NCBI GenBank assembly: GCA_037447655.1
Contig: JBBHKE010001715.1
Coordinates: 51,001-115,000 of the forward strand
DNA from: Zygnema cylindricum
Taxonomy: Eukaryota > Streptophyta > Zygnematophyceae > Zygnematales > Zygnemataceae
DNA length: 64,000 nt
Direction of reading: 5' to 3'
Shown here: piece after piece, positions 42,436 through 54,458 of the stretch
Numbering within the stretch: the first letter of the stretch is position 1
Layout: the number at the start of each line of letters is the position of its first letter
Notes under the pieces: model-generated
Databases searched by the model: none
Seen by the model: the letters and a program-made list of their open reading frames with translations, nothing else
Told to the model about the DNA's origin: nothing
Made by a program: the position numbers and the translations under genes

Positions 42436-43392
42436 GGATTACTCACGGAAACACCCACAGACTACCTCAAAAACAGCTGTGTTTCAGACAGCACAGATTA
42501 CTCCAAACTGAACAGAATCACCTCAAACTGCACCAATAATCAGTATACCATACACACTATAAACTCCCAAAGTAACAGCTAAATCCACCAAGGAATCTAG
42601 AAGATATAGGCTCCAGAGTTTCACAAAAACAGCTGACAACTTCACAAACTAACCATTTAGACTGCTCACATAATCTTACAGAGATACTGGAATACAATGA
42701 AACTTCACACACATTTAGATTCTATATCATAGAATATCTCCACAAAGTTTCACATGAAAGCACCAAACAGAGTGATCACACCAACAGGTCAAAGATGCAG
42801 AAAATAGTCTGCCATTGCTTTGATAAACTTGACTGCGATGCATAAAATAATCTAAGTCCTGCAAGTTATATTAAGAGTACGGAGGCATGCCAGCCGTACT
42901 ATATCTACTCTAATAATCTAATTAGTCAAAAGGACAAACCTCTGTTTTACATAATATTTACACCGCACTCTTCGTATGTTAGAAACCAAGCTACCACTAA
43001 GCAACTACTAAGCTACCACTACCGTACAATCATCATTACTCGAGATCTATCCTAGTCATCTTATCCGCAGCTGCGCTAGCTGCGCTCGTTGCGCTTGTCC
43101 GTACGGATCATACAAATAGCCGCAGCTATGTTGACTTAACTGCGTCGCAGCTCCGCCGTACCGACGGCGCCTATTCCAACATTCCGTTTATTTTACATCG
43201 GATCGCTTCGCGATCCGCCGCCCATTTGTCTGAGCTTGTTCACACCACTCAATGAGTCTTTTACGTCACTTTAATTATATCAATCCGTTCGCTCCCCTAA
43301 TCCGTGAATCTATTCAAACCTCCATATTAAATCCAATTAGCAGTTACGGGCAAACTGTCTCGTACGCACGAAACTGACTTTTCAAAACAACA
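42410..43392 (-). repeat. Copia D 5' LTR (983 bp)
   Basis: TGTTGTCCATAGCC to AACAACA. Contains the gag start codon (42435) and GCAGCTGCGCTAGC-rich U3 motifs near 43065-43090. Confidence 0.92.
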
Positions 43393-43616
43393 GATCTAAG
43401 TCATCCTCGCTCTCTGACTCAAAACTGATTTTGATTTTCTTACTGTATTTGAAGGGATCAAATGATTTCCCATCATCCATGACAACTAGGTGTTTTACCA
43501 GAATGATATCTTGTTTACCTAAGTCATAGACTCTATATCCCTTAACATCCTCATCATATCCCACAAAGCATCCCGGTTTGCCTTTAGTATCTAGTTTTTT
43601 GTTTTTCTTACCTGTG
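43393..43616 (-). pseudogene. pol: Copia E integrase C-terminus
   Basis: Reads LDTKGKPGCFVGYDEDVKG, YRVYDLGKQDIILVKHLVV and SFESESEDDLDL, and resumes the frame interrupted by element D. It ends at about 43616, where gypsy sequence in opposite orientation begins, so integrase core and gag of E are lost. Confidence 0.85.
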
Positions 43617-43617
43617 T

Positions 43618-43841
43618 GAAGACTGTAATACTGAGCCACGAGGTAGCCACTAGGCTCTCGGGTCTTCCACATATTCTCTACAAGAGTTATCTCAAAGGAA
43701 AACAACGATGCAAAATAATCACTTCAAACCAAAACGAAGAAAATTGGAACCAAAATGACACTTTCCTAAGAAAACCGAAATGCCACACACAAAAATACAC
43801 TGAAACAAATCGTTAAGCTGTCCCGAGAACAGCGCATAAAC
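43618..43841 (-). repeat. Gypsy terminal-repeat fragment, inverted
   Basis: The reverse complement reads GTGTGGCATTTCGGTTTTC, GAGATAACTCTTGTA and GAGCCTAGTGGCTACC, clearly homologous to the end of gypsy 3 repeat A2 (31990-32185) and to gypsy 1 leader near 10190. It is an isolated 224-bp piece, fused to copia E on one side and to LTR sequence on the other. Confidence 0.8.
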
Positions 43842-44839
43842 TGCAATTTTGTTTCCCCCGTGTAGACTACAAAATTCAGGAAGCCTCTAGGTAGTTTTCC
43901 ACTAACCCACTTTCAACTAGAATAGCTGCTACCCAAGCAGGCAAATAGGCAATCTGACTGCACCCTTGTGCTGTTTAGACTCCCTTTAGTCCACAGCCAA
44001 AAGAATCACTGAAAACGCTTAACAAAGCAATTAGTTTTTAAGTGGCAAAGATGCCAATATTCATACATGCTTGTTGGGAGAGAGGCGGCTACTTCCTCAA
44101 TCCTCTAAGTCTTAAAACCCTCTCACAACCCTTATCTACTGATGTACGAACCAATTAGAAGACTGTACAGTACACAAAGGTACTAAGGTTGATGTAGTTT
44201 CTGTACGGCCTGTGTACGACAAGGCCATGGAGTGGACTTCTTTCTCCTTCAGACTTGTCCTCGACCTCCTCGGGATTCCTCCTTCATAATGATATCTTGC
44301 CACGTGTCGACATGTCGCGTCACGTACAAAAACCGCAAAGGCGGCTCTTCTTGGATCTCGGTGATTATGAGAGCCGTCCGATCCAAATTGGATTTTAATG
44401 CTATCTGTTCAAAAAAACAAATGTCTTGTAAATTTGTTTCGTGCGTATTAAAACTCAACTAGTTTGTATGTCCTCTATTTGTTATTCCGTAAATCGAATT
44501 AATTATCTAGCTAATATTTAAATAGCTATCAAACCCTATGTATCCCAACGGACTACTACGACAAACCGATAAGAGCTCAGAGCTACGCCATGCTCTGCCG
44601 GTCGGAGGTTCGAGTCTGCCGGACTCAACCTTTTTTTTGAAAGTGACTTAGGTCACTCTTTAGTCCCACCTATGGAGCTGAGGCAGCCATGGCTCCACCT
44701 CCCTCTCTCTCTTTCAGTGACTTCAACAAGTATGGGGGCTAGCAAGAGAAGTGAAGGCAGGCTTCCTGTGCTTTTCCTTTTAGTTGTTTTCCTAATTGAA
44801 GACCTAGAAAACACCTTCCCTAAATCACTGATTTCAACA
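43842..44839 (-). repeat. Solo B-type LTR
   Basis: TGCAATTTTG to TTTCAACA, flanked by the 6-bp direct repeat ATAAAC (43836-43841 and 44840-44845). Inserted at the join between the gypsy fragment and a partial LTR. Confidence 0.85.
44555..44637 (+). promoter_or_regulatory. tRNA-like pol III cassette in LTR
   Basis: A-box-like GACAAACCGATAAGAGC, B box GGTTCGAGTC (44607-44616), then T8 at about 44630. Antisense to the LTR. Confidence 0.55.
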
Positions 44840-45568
44840 ATAAACCCCTTTCACAACCCTATCTATTGATGTACGAACGAATTGAAGGACTATAAAGTAC
44901 ACAAATGTACTACGGTTCATATACTTTCAGTACGGCTCGTGTACAATAAGGCCATGGAGGGGACGACTCTCTCCTTCGGAATTGTCCTCATGCTTCTGGG
45001 GATTCCGGCTTCCCATTGATATCTTACCACGTGTTGATAGTTCATGTCACGTCCGAAAATCGCCAAGGCGGCTATTCCGAGATCTCGGCAATGATGCGGA
45101 CCGTTAGATCCAAACCGGCTTTTGATGTTAGCCGTTCAAAATAACAAATGTCCGGTATATTTTTTTCATGCGCACTAAAACTCAACTAGTTTCTATGTTC
45201 TTAATTTACTATTCCGTTGAACAAATTAATGATCTTGCTAATGTTAAAATAACTATTAAACCCTATGTATCCTAACGGACTACCACGACAAATCGGTAAG
45301 AGCTGACGGCTACTCCTCGCTCTGCAGGTCGGAGGTTTGAGTCCTGCCAAACTCATTTTTTTTGTTGAGAGTGACTTAGGTCACTCTTTAGTCTTGCCTA
45401 TGGAGCAGAGGCAGCCATGGCTCCACCGCCCTCTCTCTCCTTCAGTGACTACAACAAGTGTGGGGGCTAGAGAGAGAAGGTTTAGGCATGCTGCCTGTGC
45501 TTTTTCTTTTAGTTATTTTACCTAATTAAGACCTAGAAAATACCTTCCCTGAATCAATGATTTCAACA
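44840..45568 (-). repeat. Partial B-type LTR
   Basis: Lacks the first ~270 bp; ends TTTCAACA at 45568. Contains a tRNA-like cassette (B box GGTTTGAGTCC at 45334, T8 at about 45356) and the conserved AGTGACTACAACAAG block near 45445. Confidence 0.8.
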
Positions 45569-45806
45569 TGTAGAGTACAAAAAGGTACTACGGTTGATTT
45601 GCTTTCTGTACGACCTGTGTACGGCAAGGACATTGGATGGACGCTTGTCTTTGTCTCACTCGTCCTTATGCTCCCCGGATTCCTTCCTCTCAATAATATC
45701 TCACCACGTGGCGCCAGGTCACCTCACGCGGGATAACCGCTTAAGCGGCCATTTCGAGATCTTGGGGATGTTACGCGCCGTCGATCTAAACCGACTTTCA
45801 TTATTA
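45569..45806 (-). repeat. Partial B-type LTR hosting copia H, left part
   Basis: Begins mid-LTR (GTACAAAAAGGTACTACGG) and is interrupted by copia H; continues at 52863. Confidence 0.75.
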
Positions 45807-46806
45807 TCCAATTTTGTGTCCCCAATTGGATCACTGAATTTAGGAAGCCTCTAGATAGCTTTTGGGTAGCCCTCTTTCAATTTGGATCACTGCTACCCAA
45901 GCAGGAAAATAGACAATCTCATTGTACCCATGTGCAGTTTGGAATCCCCTTAGTCCACAAAAAAAAGAATCAATTAAAGTGCCCAACCATGCAATTAATT
46001 ATCAAATGGCAAAGATGCCAATATTTATACAAGCTTGTTGGGAAAGAAACGTCTACCTCCTCAATCCTCTAAGTCCTAAACCGCTCTCACAACCCCTATC
46101 TACTGCTATACGAACCAATCGGAAGATTGTATAATACAGAAATATACTACGGCCGATGTACTTTCTGTACGGCTCGTGTACGACAAGGCCATGGTGGAGA
46201 CGACTGTCTCCTTCGGAATTGTCCTCGTGCTTCTTGGGATTCTCGCTTCCCATTGATATATTGCCACGTGTTGATGGTTCATGTCACGTCCAAAAATCGC
46301 CAAGGCGGTTATTCCGAGATCTTTGCAATGATGCGGAACGTCGGATCCAAACAGGCTTTTAATGTTAGCCGTTCAAAATAACAAATGTCCGGTATATTAG
46401 ATTTATGCGCACTAAAACTCAACTAGTTTCTACGTTCTTAATTTATTATTCCGTTGAACGAATTAATGATCTTGCTAATGTTAAAATAACTATCAAACCC
46501 TATGTATCCTAACGGACTACCACGACAAATCGGTAAGAGCTGACGGCTACGCCTTGCTCTGCCTGTCGGAGATTCGAGTCCTGCCGGACTCAATTTTTTT
46601 GTTGAGAGTGACTTAGGTCACTCTTTAGTCTTGCCTATGGAGCAGAGGCAGCCATGGCTCCACCCTTCTCTCTCTCCTTTAGTGACTACAACAAGTATTG
46701 GGGCTAGAGAGAGAAGGTTTAGGCATGCTGCCTGTGATTTTTCTTTTAGTTATTTTACCTAATTAAGACTTAGAAACTGCCTCCCCTAAAGCTAGTGATT
46801 TCAACA
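45807..46806 (-). repeat. Copia H 3' LTR
   Basis: TCCAATTTTGTG (TG mutated) to TTTCAACA, next to CTCCCCTTATTTTC. Contains a tRNA-like cassette: ATCGGTAAGAGC near 46530, B box GATTCGAGTCC at 46571, T7 near 46592. Confidence 0.85.
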
Positions 46807-47470
46807 CTCCCCTTATTTTCTAGTCTTATTTTAATTTCTCTTTTAAGCCATACTTTTCTCTAAAGTATTAGAAATTGGGAGAGGGCACAATTTTGGTCAT
46901 CATATCAGCCACCATTTCCGCATCACCTGTATACACCAAATTGATAATTTGTTTTCAACCATTTTCCTTGCAAAACTCAATCTTATATCCATATACTTAG
47001 CCTTGAAATGAAATTTTGGATTGGCTGCAATGCAGCCTGATTATCACAAAACACTTCATGCAATCCCTTTTTCATATACCCCAGTTCTTGTAATAAAGAC
47101 TTGACCCACAATAGCTCTTTTACAGCAGAACAATAGGCCATGTACTTAGCCTCCATAGTGGACTGAGCAACCACCTTTTGTTGCTTGCTACTCCAACAGC
47201 AAGCACCTTCTCCCACATATAACACATACCTAGAAGTGCATCTTTTCATAGGTGCATCCCCATAACTGGCATCACTCCAAGTAGTGATGTCAGTGTGCTC
47301 CCCTCCCAAATGCAACCTTGAATTCCTAGTTCCCACCAGGGATCTTATAACTCTCTTCGCTGCCTCCCAATCTCTCTTCCTACGATCATTAAGACTCCTA
47401 CTGAGTACTCCAACTGTTGCTCAACCTGTTTGTAATGAATAGACTTTATTAACTATCTTTCTTCTAGTAT
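46807..47470 (-). pseudogene. pol: Copia H RNase H
   Basis: A 117-codon frame (47336-46983): LHLGGEHTDITTWSDASYGD, GACCWSSKQQKVVAQSTMEA, LLWVKSLLQELGYMKKG and EVFCDNQAA, then a frameshift before the KHMDI-like region. At about 47420 the connection GVLSRSL is followed by a deletion that joins it near YVDD. Confidence 0.85.
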
Positions 47471-48543
47471 CATCTGATCATACCAGCAAATCATCCACAT
47501 AAACTGCAATAAAAATCACACCATTCTCATCTTTAAACATATAAATAGAATGGTCAGAACTTATCCGAATATATCCCTAATCGGTGAGAAACTCATCTAG
47601 TTTCTTGTTCCATTGTCTGGAGCCTGCTTCAGTCCATATAAGGACTTTATGAGCCTGCAGAATTTGCTCTCTTCTCCTTCCTCTTTAAATCCCCCTGGTT
47701 ATCGCATGAAGATTTCTTACTCTAGTTCACCATTGAGGAAAGTTGTCTGGATATCCATCTGGTGGATTTCCATGTCTTTCGCTGCTGCTAGACTAAGGAG
47801 AATCCTTATGTATGGGATATGAACCACGGAGCAAAGGTCTTCTTATAATCTATCCTCTCTTTCTGGGTGAACCTCTTTGCTACCAATCGAGCCTTATATC
47901 TCTCAATGGAATTATTTGGGTTCAGTTTCAGTTTAAATATACATTTGCACCCGATAGGTTTTCTGTTTGGAGGACACTCCACCAGCTCCCAAGTATTTGC
48001 TTCCATGATGGAAGCCATCTCATCATTTATGGCTCTGACTGATCGCTCTTTTTGCGGATTGTCCATTGCCTCCGAGTATGACTCAGGCTCATTTGGGTGA
48101 CATGTCTTTGTTAGCTTGTGAGCAGTTTGCTTTTCCTGTAGCCTTTTGCAGCTCCACCGTCCTCCCTCAAAGTCTAAAGCTAGAATGGAGGGAAGTCTCG
48201 GGTTCCCCCTTACTGTCTCATTGACTTCCCTATCCATAAAATCCGGTTCTGGCTCCTTTTCCTCTCTCTCATCACATTGTGTAGAAATGTGATGAGATTC
48301 CGGTATATCTCCCCCTTCGTGGATCTCCTCTGAATGTGGAATCATGGTTTCACTTGTGTCCCTTATGGGAAGATCTAAGTCTTCCTCACTCTCGGACTCA
48401 AAGATGATTCTGATTTTCTTAGTGTATTCAAAGGGATCAAATGACTTTCCGTCATCCATGACAACTAAATGTTTTACTTGAATGATATCTTGTTTAGCCA
48501 AGTCATAGACTCTATATCCCTTGACATCCTCATCATATCCCAC
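47471..48543 (-). pseudogene. pol: Copia H reverse transcriptase and linker
   Basis: A 245-codon frame (48543-47806): GYDEDVKGYRVYDLAKQDII, linker LPSILALDFEGGRW, RT start NDEMASIMEANTWELVECPP and KPIGCKCIFKLKLNPNNS, then after frameshifts [16 protein letters not shown] and VYVDDLLV (about 47490). YVDD is kept, but the following thumb region is deleted. Confidence 0.85.
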
Positions 48544-49500
48544 TAAATACCTCAGTTTCCCTTTAGCATCTAGTTTTCAGTTTTTCTTATCTGTGTCAAG
48601 ACTCTAAACTTGACTACCGAATACTTTCAAGTGAGAGATATCTTGTTTCCTTCAAATCCATCTCTCATAAGGTGTCGTTCCTTTAACGGCTGTAGTGAGG
48701 ACTCTATTCTTAATGTAATTGGCACAGTTCATGGCTTCTGCCCAAAATCTTCTTCATATTTCCTTATCTGCCAACATACTACACACACTATCTCCCAAAG
48801 TACGTTTCAACCTTTCAGCTACACCATTTTGATATGGAATATTCGGTACAATTTTTTGATGCTGAACTTTCCCATCTCTCAATTATTCCTGAAATTTGTT
48901 AGAGGTGTACTCTCCCCATTATCACTCCTTATTCGCTTAATGGGGCTTCCGTGCAACTTCTCACTCCAGGCTTGGTATTCTTTGAAAAACTTTGGTGTTT
49001 CAAACTTTGTTTTTAGGAAGTATTCTCTAGAATATCTAGACTAATCATCAGTCATTGTCAGCATATACCTCTTCCCCCAAATCGAAGGTACTCTTGCTGG
49101 ACCCCAGATATCTGTGTGACCAGATTTAGTACTTCATCACCTCTATACGTGGTAGTTTTGGGAAAGGGGAGTTTGTGAGCCTTACCTTGGGCACAGCCAC
49201 TACAATCATCCATCATTTCATTATCCCCAAACTGAATGCCTTCGACTACACCCAGCTTCTTCATTTCCCTAAGCTTATCAAAATGCACATGCCCCAACCG
49301 CTTATGCTAGATCATCAAGCTCGTGACACCACCATAGTAAGCACTCTTCTCTTCATTACTCACGTTAAGCCTAAACATTCCTTAGCTACCCTTATGTGCT
49401 GTGAAGTAGACTTCATCTCCGTATCTAGCCGTAAAGACTCCCTTTCTAGTGAAGGTATCAAAATCCTTGTCGTCTAATACAGAAGTAGAATCAAGATTTT
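48544..49500 (-). pseudogene. pol: Copia H integrase
   Basis: HHCC region GHVHFDKLREMKKLGVVEG ... CSGCAQGKAHKLPFP (49297-49150). Then, in broken frames, the core (WSRYSREYFL, NGEYTSN, GVAERLKR-like pieces between 49070 and 48790). Frequent stops. Same family as copia I. Confidence 0.8.
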
Positions 49501-49560
49501 TACTTAGCTGAGGAATGTAGAGCACATTTGAGATGGTGAGTATAGAAGTCTTACCCTCCA

Positions 49561-50189
49561 CTAAACTTCCAGATCTACCAAGGCCGCTAGATATGTGGTA
49601 ACTACTCTCCCATCCCCATTCTCTATTTCTACAGTAGAGATCTTTCTTAGCTTAGTGACGAGGTGTCTATCATGGCACATATGCATGGATGGACCTGAAT
49701 CGATGATCCATCTTTCCTCTACAGCTTCTTGAATGGCTCCAAGAGCACACTTCTGTTTGCAAGGAATCTTTTTCTCCTCCAAATTCTCGTCAAGGAGAAG
49801 CTCCCCATCCTCCTCCTCATATGACTCGTCCTCCTCGGTCTCTCCTTTCACTCGTGAGACCACAAGTGCCTTCTTCTTCCCTCCGGAAGAACCTCCTCCA
49901 CGGTTTTCTTAGAGCCTCAGGTCTGACAGCTTGATGCAATCAGCTATAAAGTATCCCTCTTTTTTGCAGAAATGGCAAAGACCCTTTGAGGCTTGGGTTC
50001 TCCATATTGATCCCCTTTGAAGTTATTGTACGGTTCCTTCGGATCCTTCCTTTACTGGACTGTTCCGGCAGCTAGAGCTTGAACGTTCTTTCTTCCTCTG
50101 CGGATCTCAATGGTGTTCTCCCGCACGAGTATCATTTGGACCACAGTGTTCCACATCCAAGAACTATGATCCACTTTTTGCACTCGGTA
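49561..50189 (-). pseudogene. gag: Copia H protease and gag C-terminus
   Basis: Protease site WIIDSGPSMHMCHD intact (about 49715). Upstream is an acidic stretch (EEDESYEEEDGELLLDENL) and a zinc knuckle CHFCKKEGYFIADC near 49965, where the usual His reads Tyr. Gag continues to 50189, where a solo LTR interrupts it. Confidence 0.82.
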
Positions 50190-50194
50190 CACTA

Positions 50195-51221
50195 TGTAAC
50201 TCTGAGACCTCCATAGGACCTCAGAGTAGGTAGCTCACACGAAGCCTCTATGATAACCCTAACACCTTTGTGTTTTAGCACGAAAAATTGTCACCCTGGA
50301 AAACAAAAACTATCCATTTTCACCCTTGTGAAGGGAAGACTCCCCTGAGTTGAATGCAAAAAGAATCTCTAAATTTGCTCCCTTGAGCAGTAAGTTTTGA
50401 AGGGTCAAAGTTGACCATATGTACATAAGCTCTCTAGGAGAGAGGATCCAATCTATCAAATTTTTCTAAGTCCTATCTCTCTCTTAAACTCTATCTACTG
50501 AAGTACAGCACGAATCATAATAGTGTATCGTACATAAAGGTACATGTGTCATTGTACTTTCTGCACGGCCATTGTACGACATGGCCAAAAAGTCGACACA
50601 TGTCATTTTTGGATTCGATCCTGTAATTCATGAAGATGCTGTAATCAAATGCGATTGTGCCACGTGTCAATTGACGTGATGACGATCGCAAACCACCGAA
50701 AACCCATTCCGCGATCTCGGCATGCTTCGTGGCCATCCGATTAAGTCGGATTACAATCGTGGTTGTCATAAATACTTGCGCACTATTTGTTTCGCCTTCG
50801 AAACAAAATGCGTGGTATTCGTTTCGGATGTCTGTTGCCGTACATTACAAACTGTATCTATGTCGAAATATCCCGTTGAATGAAAATAGCCTACGTGTTA
50901 ACATTTAAATACCTATCAATCCCTATATCATGTATATGTGGTTTAGACTTGTTGGCTAAGACTACCGGCTACAGGCTACCTTAGAGGACGGCAGGTACCA
51001 GGTTCAAACCTTCTGTCCGCCAAGTTCAATTTGGTAAAATCTACCACCCTAATACCTGTCCCCCTCGGGATAGCATACGCGGCCATGGCTCTATCTCCCT
51101 CTCCAACTTTCAGTGACTGCGACAAGTGTGGGAGCTGGAGAGAGGAGTTAGAGGCAGACTGCCTCTGCATTTTTTCTGCATTTTACAAAACCTAGAATAT
51201 ACTAAAAGAGCTTTTTCTACA
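50195..51221 (-). repeat. Solo LTR of a third family (C), 1027 bp
   Basis: TGTAACTCTGAG to TTTTCTACA, flanked by CACTA (50190-50194 and 51222-51226), inside copia H gag. Contains a tRNA-like block (hairpin GGACGG/CTGTCC around B box GGTTCAAACCT at 51001) and the conserved AGTGACTGCGACAAG block near 51110. Confidence 0.9.
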
Positions 51222-51226
51222 CACTA

Positions 51227-51864
51227 TGTTTTTATACTCCTCGGGCAGCTTCATGATGAGAGTGTTAACTTTCATCTTCATTGTGCATGTCCATCCGGCA
51301 CTCTCCATCTCCATATAAAGGCAAGAGAGATCGTTACAGTAATCTAACATTTTCCCTTCTTTGTAAGTAAAACTCCCCAACCTTTGCTCCACCAGCTGGA
51401 GCTTCTGAATGGTACCACCTCTATAGATCTCCACTAAAGTCATCCACAACTCCTCGGCCTTGAAGGTGTGAAGATGAGAGGTTGCTAAAAGCTTGAGTGA
51501 GGAGCCTCAAAATGAAATGTCTGACATTCAAATTGGTGTACTCTCACATTTGAATATCGTTTTCCTCGGTCTCCACGACCACCACTCCGGGTGCCGTGGC
51601 AATAGGAGTAAAAGTTGTCTCCTTTCCTTTCCCCTTTTCGGACACACTGCATTTCCCATTGTCTGTCTCTACCGTTGGAGCATATCTAAAGCAGAAAACC
51701 TCACTCGATCAAACCCTGGTGGGATCCCCTAAGATGGACGTTTCACTCGTCCACTAAAGATACCCCAGTATCGTTTTTCACACAATGCCCTTGTCATCAT
51801 GGCTTCCAAGTTAATGAACTCTAATCTGTTAAAGATAGGCACCCTAGACGGTGGGCCCATAACG
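51227..51864 (-). pseudogene. gag: Copia H gag N-terminal part
   Basis: Reads LVEIYRGGTIQKLQLVEQRL, YKEGKMLDYCNDLSCLYMEM and MKVNTLIMKLPEEY (51449-51231), and upstream pieces to the PBS GTGGGCCCATAACG (plus view, 51851-51864). Continues the frame split by the solo LTR. Confidence 0.85.
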
Positions 51865-52862
51865 TGCAATTATGTGTCCCCCATTCGATCACTGAATTTA
51901 GGAAGCCTCTAGATAGTTTTTGGCTAGTCCTCTTTCAATTTGGATCTCTGCTACCCAAGCAGACAAGGAGATAATTGACTAAATCCTTGAGTAGTCTAGA
52001 CTCCCTTTAGACCACGGCAAAAAGAATTATTGAAAATTCCCAACCTGGAAATTAGTTATCAAGTGGCAAAGATGCCAATAATTATACAAGCTTGTTGGGA
52101 GAGAGGCGGCTACCTTTTCAATCCTCTAAGTCCTAAACCCCTCTCACAACCCCTATCTAATGATATACGAACCAATCAAAAGACTGTATAGTATAGAACG
52201 GTACTACAGCCGATATACTTTCTATATGGCTGGTGTACGACAAGGCTATGGAGGGGACGTCTGTCTCTTTTGGACTTGTCCTCATGCTCCCCGAGATTCC
52301 CGCTTCCCAATGATATCTTTCCACGTGTCGATAGGTCATATCACATTGGAAAACCGCCAAAACAGCCATTTTGGGATCTCCACGATGATGCTGGTTGTTG
52401 GATCAAAATCAGATTTCAATGTTCGCCGTCCAAAATAACAAATGTCCTGTATATTTGTTTCGTGCACACTAAATCTCAACTAGTTCCTATGTCATTAATT
52501 TCTTATGCCATTAATCGGATTAAAGATGTAGCGAATATTTAATGGCTATCAAACCATATGTATCCTAACGGACTACTACGACAAACCGATAAGAGCAGAC
52601 GGTTACGCCTCGCTCTACCGGTCGGAGGTTTGAGTCCTGTCGGACTCAACCTTTTCTTTTGAGAGTTATCTAGGTCACTCTTTAGTCTAACCTATGGAGC
52701 TGAGGCAGCTATGGCTCCACCGCCTTCTCTCTCCTTCAGTGACTATAACAAGTATGGGGGCTAGAGAGAGAAGGTGGAGGCAGGCTGCCTGTGCTTTTCT
52801 TTTAGCTATATTAACTAATTAAGACCTAGAAAATACCTCCCCTAAATCTAGTGATTTCAACA
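51865..52862 (-). repeat. Copia H 5' LTR
   Basis: TGCAATTATGTG to TTTCAACA. Includes a tRNA-like cassette with B box GGTTTGAGTCC at 52627 and T-rich TTTTCTTTT at about 52652. Confidence 0.85.
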
Positions 52863-53157
52863 TTTTAGCGTCGAAACAAATGTCCGGTTCATTTGTTTCA
52901 TTTGTGACGTGTCTTCATTTGTTTCATTTGTGACGTGTCGTACCGTATATTTAAGGAATCTCTATGCATTATATCCCTAATTTTGTTAAACGGACTAGAT
53001 CCTCTAAACAACGTTTAAATAAATATCACACCACATATACTATAACGAACTTCTACAACACACTGTTTAGAGCTGACTGCTACGCCTCACTCTGCTGGTC
53101 GAAGGTTCGAGTCCTCCCGGACTCAACCTTTTGTAAAGAGTGACTTGTATCACTCTT
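52863..53157 (-). repeat. Partial B-type LTR hosting copia H, right part
   Basis: Continues 45806. Contains GTTTAGAGCTGACTGCTACGC and B box GGTTCGAGTCC at 53104. Ends where the copia F2 LTR starts. A short duplication of CATTTGTTTCATTTGTGACGTG-like sequence lies near 52890-52935. Confidence 0.75.
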
Positions 53158-54127
53158 TGTTGTCCTGAGGCAACTAGTACACCAGAAACAAAAGAAGAAG
53201 CACCAGCAGTTGCCATAATAACAATACGCAAAAAGGAAACTCTCACGATATCCCACAAAAGATGGACTTCGCAATGAAACCTCTAGCAAACCAGACACAC
53301 CCAAGGTCTACAAAATTTGCCACAATATAAATTATACATGAAGGAAACAACATTCAAAATTTCTCAATATTCTGCACAAAGATCAGAATGATCTTGTAAT
53401 TCAAAAACAACCAAAAACTACTTCGCATTTTACATCCAAGGCATTCCTAACTCCAAGTTATTCTATGTCCTACATATACAAGTGAACCTACAGCTACTCT
53501 ACATCGTACCACAATAATCGTGGTTGACCGGTAAACTAAGCTTTATCAAACTAAAAACCCCGTCGTCAACCGCACACAAAAATTTACACAAACCTAAAGC
53601 TAACAGCAGCTAAAATAAAATAGTACGCTGTCAAAGTTCGTCCTTTGAAATGACGGCCCAGTGAATGTTCTTCTTCCAAAATGACGGCGAACTCTGTTTG
53701 CCGTTGGCGCAATCTTTGATCACCGAAGATAATCCTCCACGTGTAAATCCGGCCCCCAAGTGAACTTGTACTTTTCTGTCCGGAACAAATAATCTTGACT
53801 TCCTCGCAGACTAACACGTGTGTCTGAAGTGTATCGAGTCTGTGTACTCCTTCTTGAGTTACGTATAACACTAAATCTTGTTTATGACATTTTATCTTTT
53901 AACCAAAAATGACTCAACACAAACTGCTATGGCTGCGGTGTTCGACTAGCGCAGCATGGCAACACATCATCTTCCTTATACAAGTTGCTATGACTGCAAT
54001 GTGACCAATATAGCATGGTAGCAAAGTATCCTTCTTACACAGGCTGTTATAGCCGCGGTCTGACTAGCGGAGCATGGTAGCATCTCAATGTGAAATAGAG
54101 TGGGCTAAAGGTTTCCAAAAACCAACA
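53158..54127 (-). repeat. Copia F2 3' LTR
   Basis: TGTTGTCCTGAGG to ACCAACA, next to CTCCCCTAAATC. Homologous to the LTR at 33968-34978. Encodes MATAGASS on the minus strand near 53214. Confidence 0.85.
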
Positions 54128-54458
54128 CTCCCCTAAATCTTTAGACTCTCTCAGCCACTGAGTCCACATTCCTCTCTAAAAAAATTCAATTTAGGTGCAG
54201 GTAAAGACTTAGTCATCATATCAGCTATCATTATCTCATCTCGTAGATAACTAAGTTTCAAAATCCTATTCATCACCTTATTTATCACAAAATGCAACTT
54301 GATATCAATGTGTTTGATTTTGGAGTGATAACTTTGGTTAGATGCAATCGCAATAGCTGCCTGGTTATCACACAAAACTATTTGAGATCGTGATTGCATG
54401 AAATGAAGATCTTGAAGGAGAGACTCACCCTCAGTAACTGCTTGACTAGTGAGCTTGC
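54128..54458 (-). pseudogene. pol: Copia F2 RNase H end
   Basis: Reads LCDNQAAIAIASNQSYHSK, KHIDIKLHFVINKVMNRIL and ADMMTKSLPAPKLNF, ending EECGLSG. Interrupted at 54458 by copia I; the upstream part is at 60903. Confidence 0.88.

Larger units (their letters stand above)
38913..43392 (-). mobile_element. Copia D, gag-only non-autonomous element
   Basis: Ends TGTTGTCC...AACAACA, flanked by GATCT (38908-38912 and 43393-43397), inserted in copia E pol. LTRs at 38913-39809 and 42410-43392, close to identical apart from an 86-bp gap. The PBS (42393-42409) and PPT (39810-39818) are in place. The 2.6-kb interior encodes a single intact gag-like protein and no protease, integrase or RT. It must have used another element's enzymes. 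Confidence 0.93.
45807..52862 (-). mobile_element. Copia H, complete but decayed, with a solo LTR in gag
   Basis: LTRs 45807-46806 and 51865-52862. Imperfect duplication TATTA/TTTTA at the ends (45802-45806 and 52863-52867). The internal part on the minus strand reads gag, protease, integrase, RT, RNase H. The solo LTR at 50195-51221 splits gag. An internal deletion removed RT between the YVDD box and the connection. Confidence 0.85.

Noticed and set aside
44555-44637. Functional tRNA gene
   Set aside because: B box and T-run are good but acceptor-stem pairing and a proper anticodon arm are missing, and the module recurs at the same place in many LTRs.
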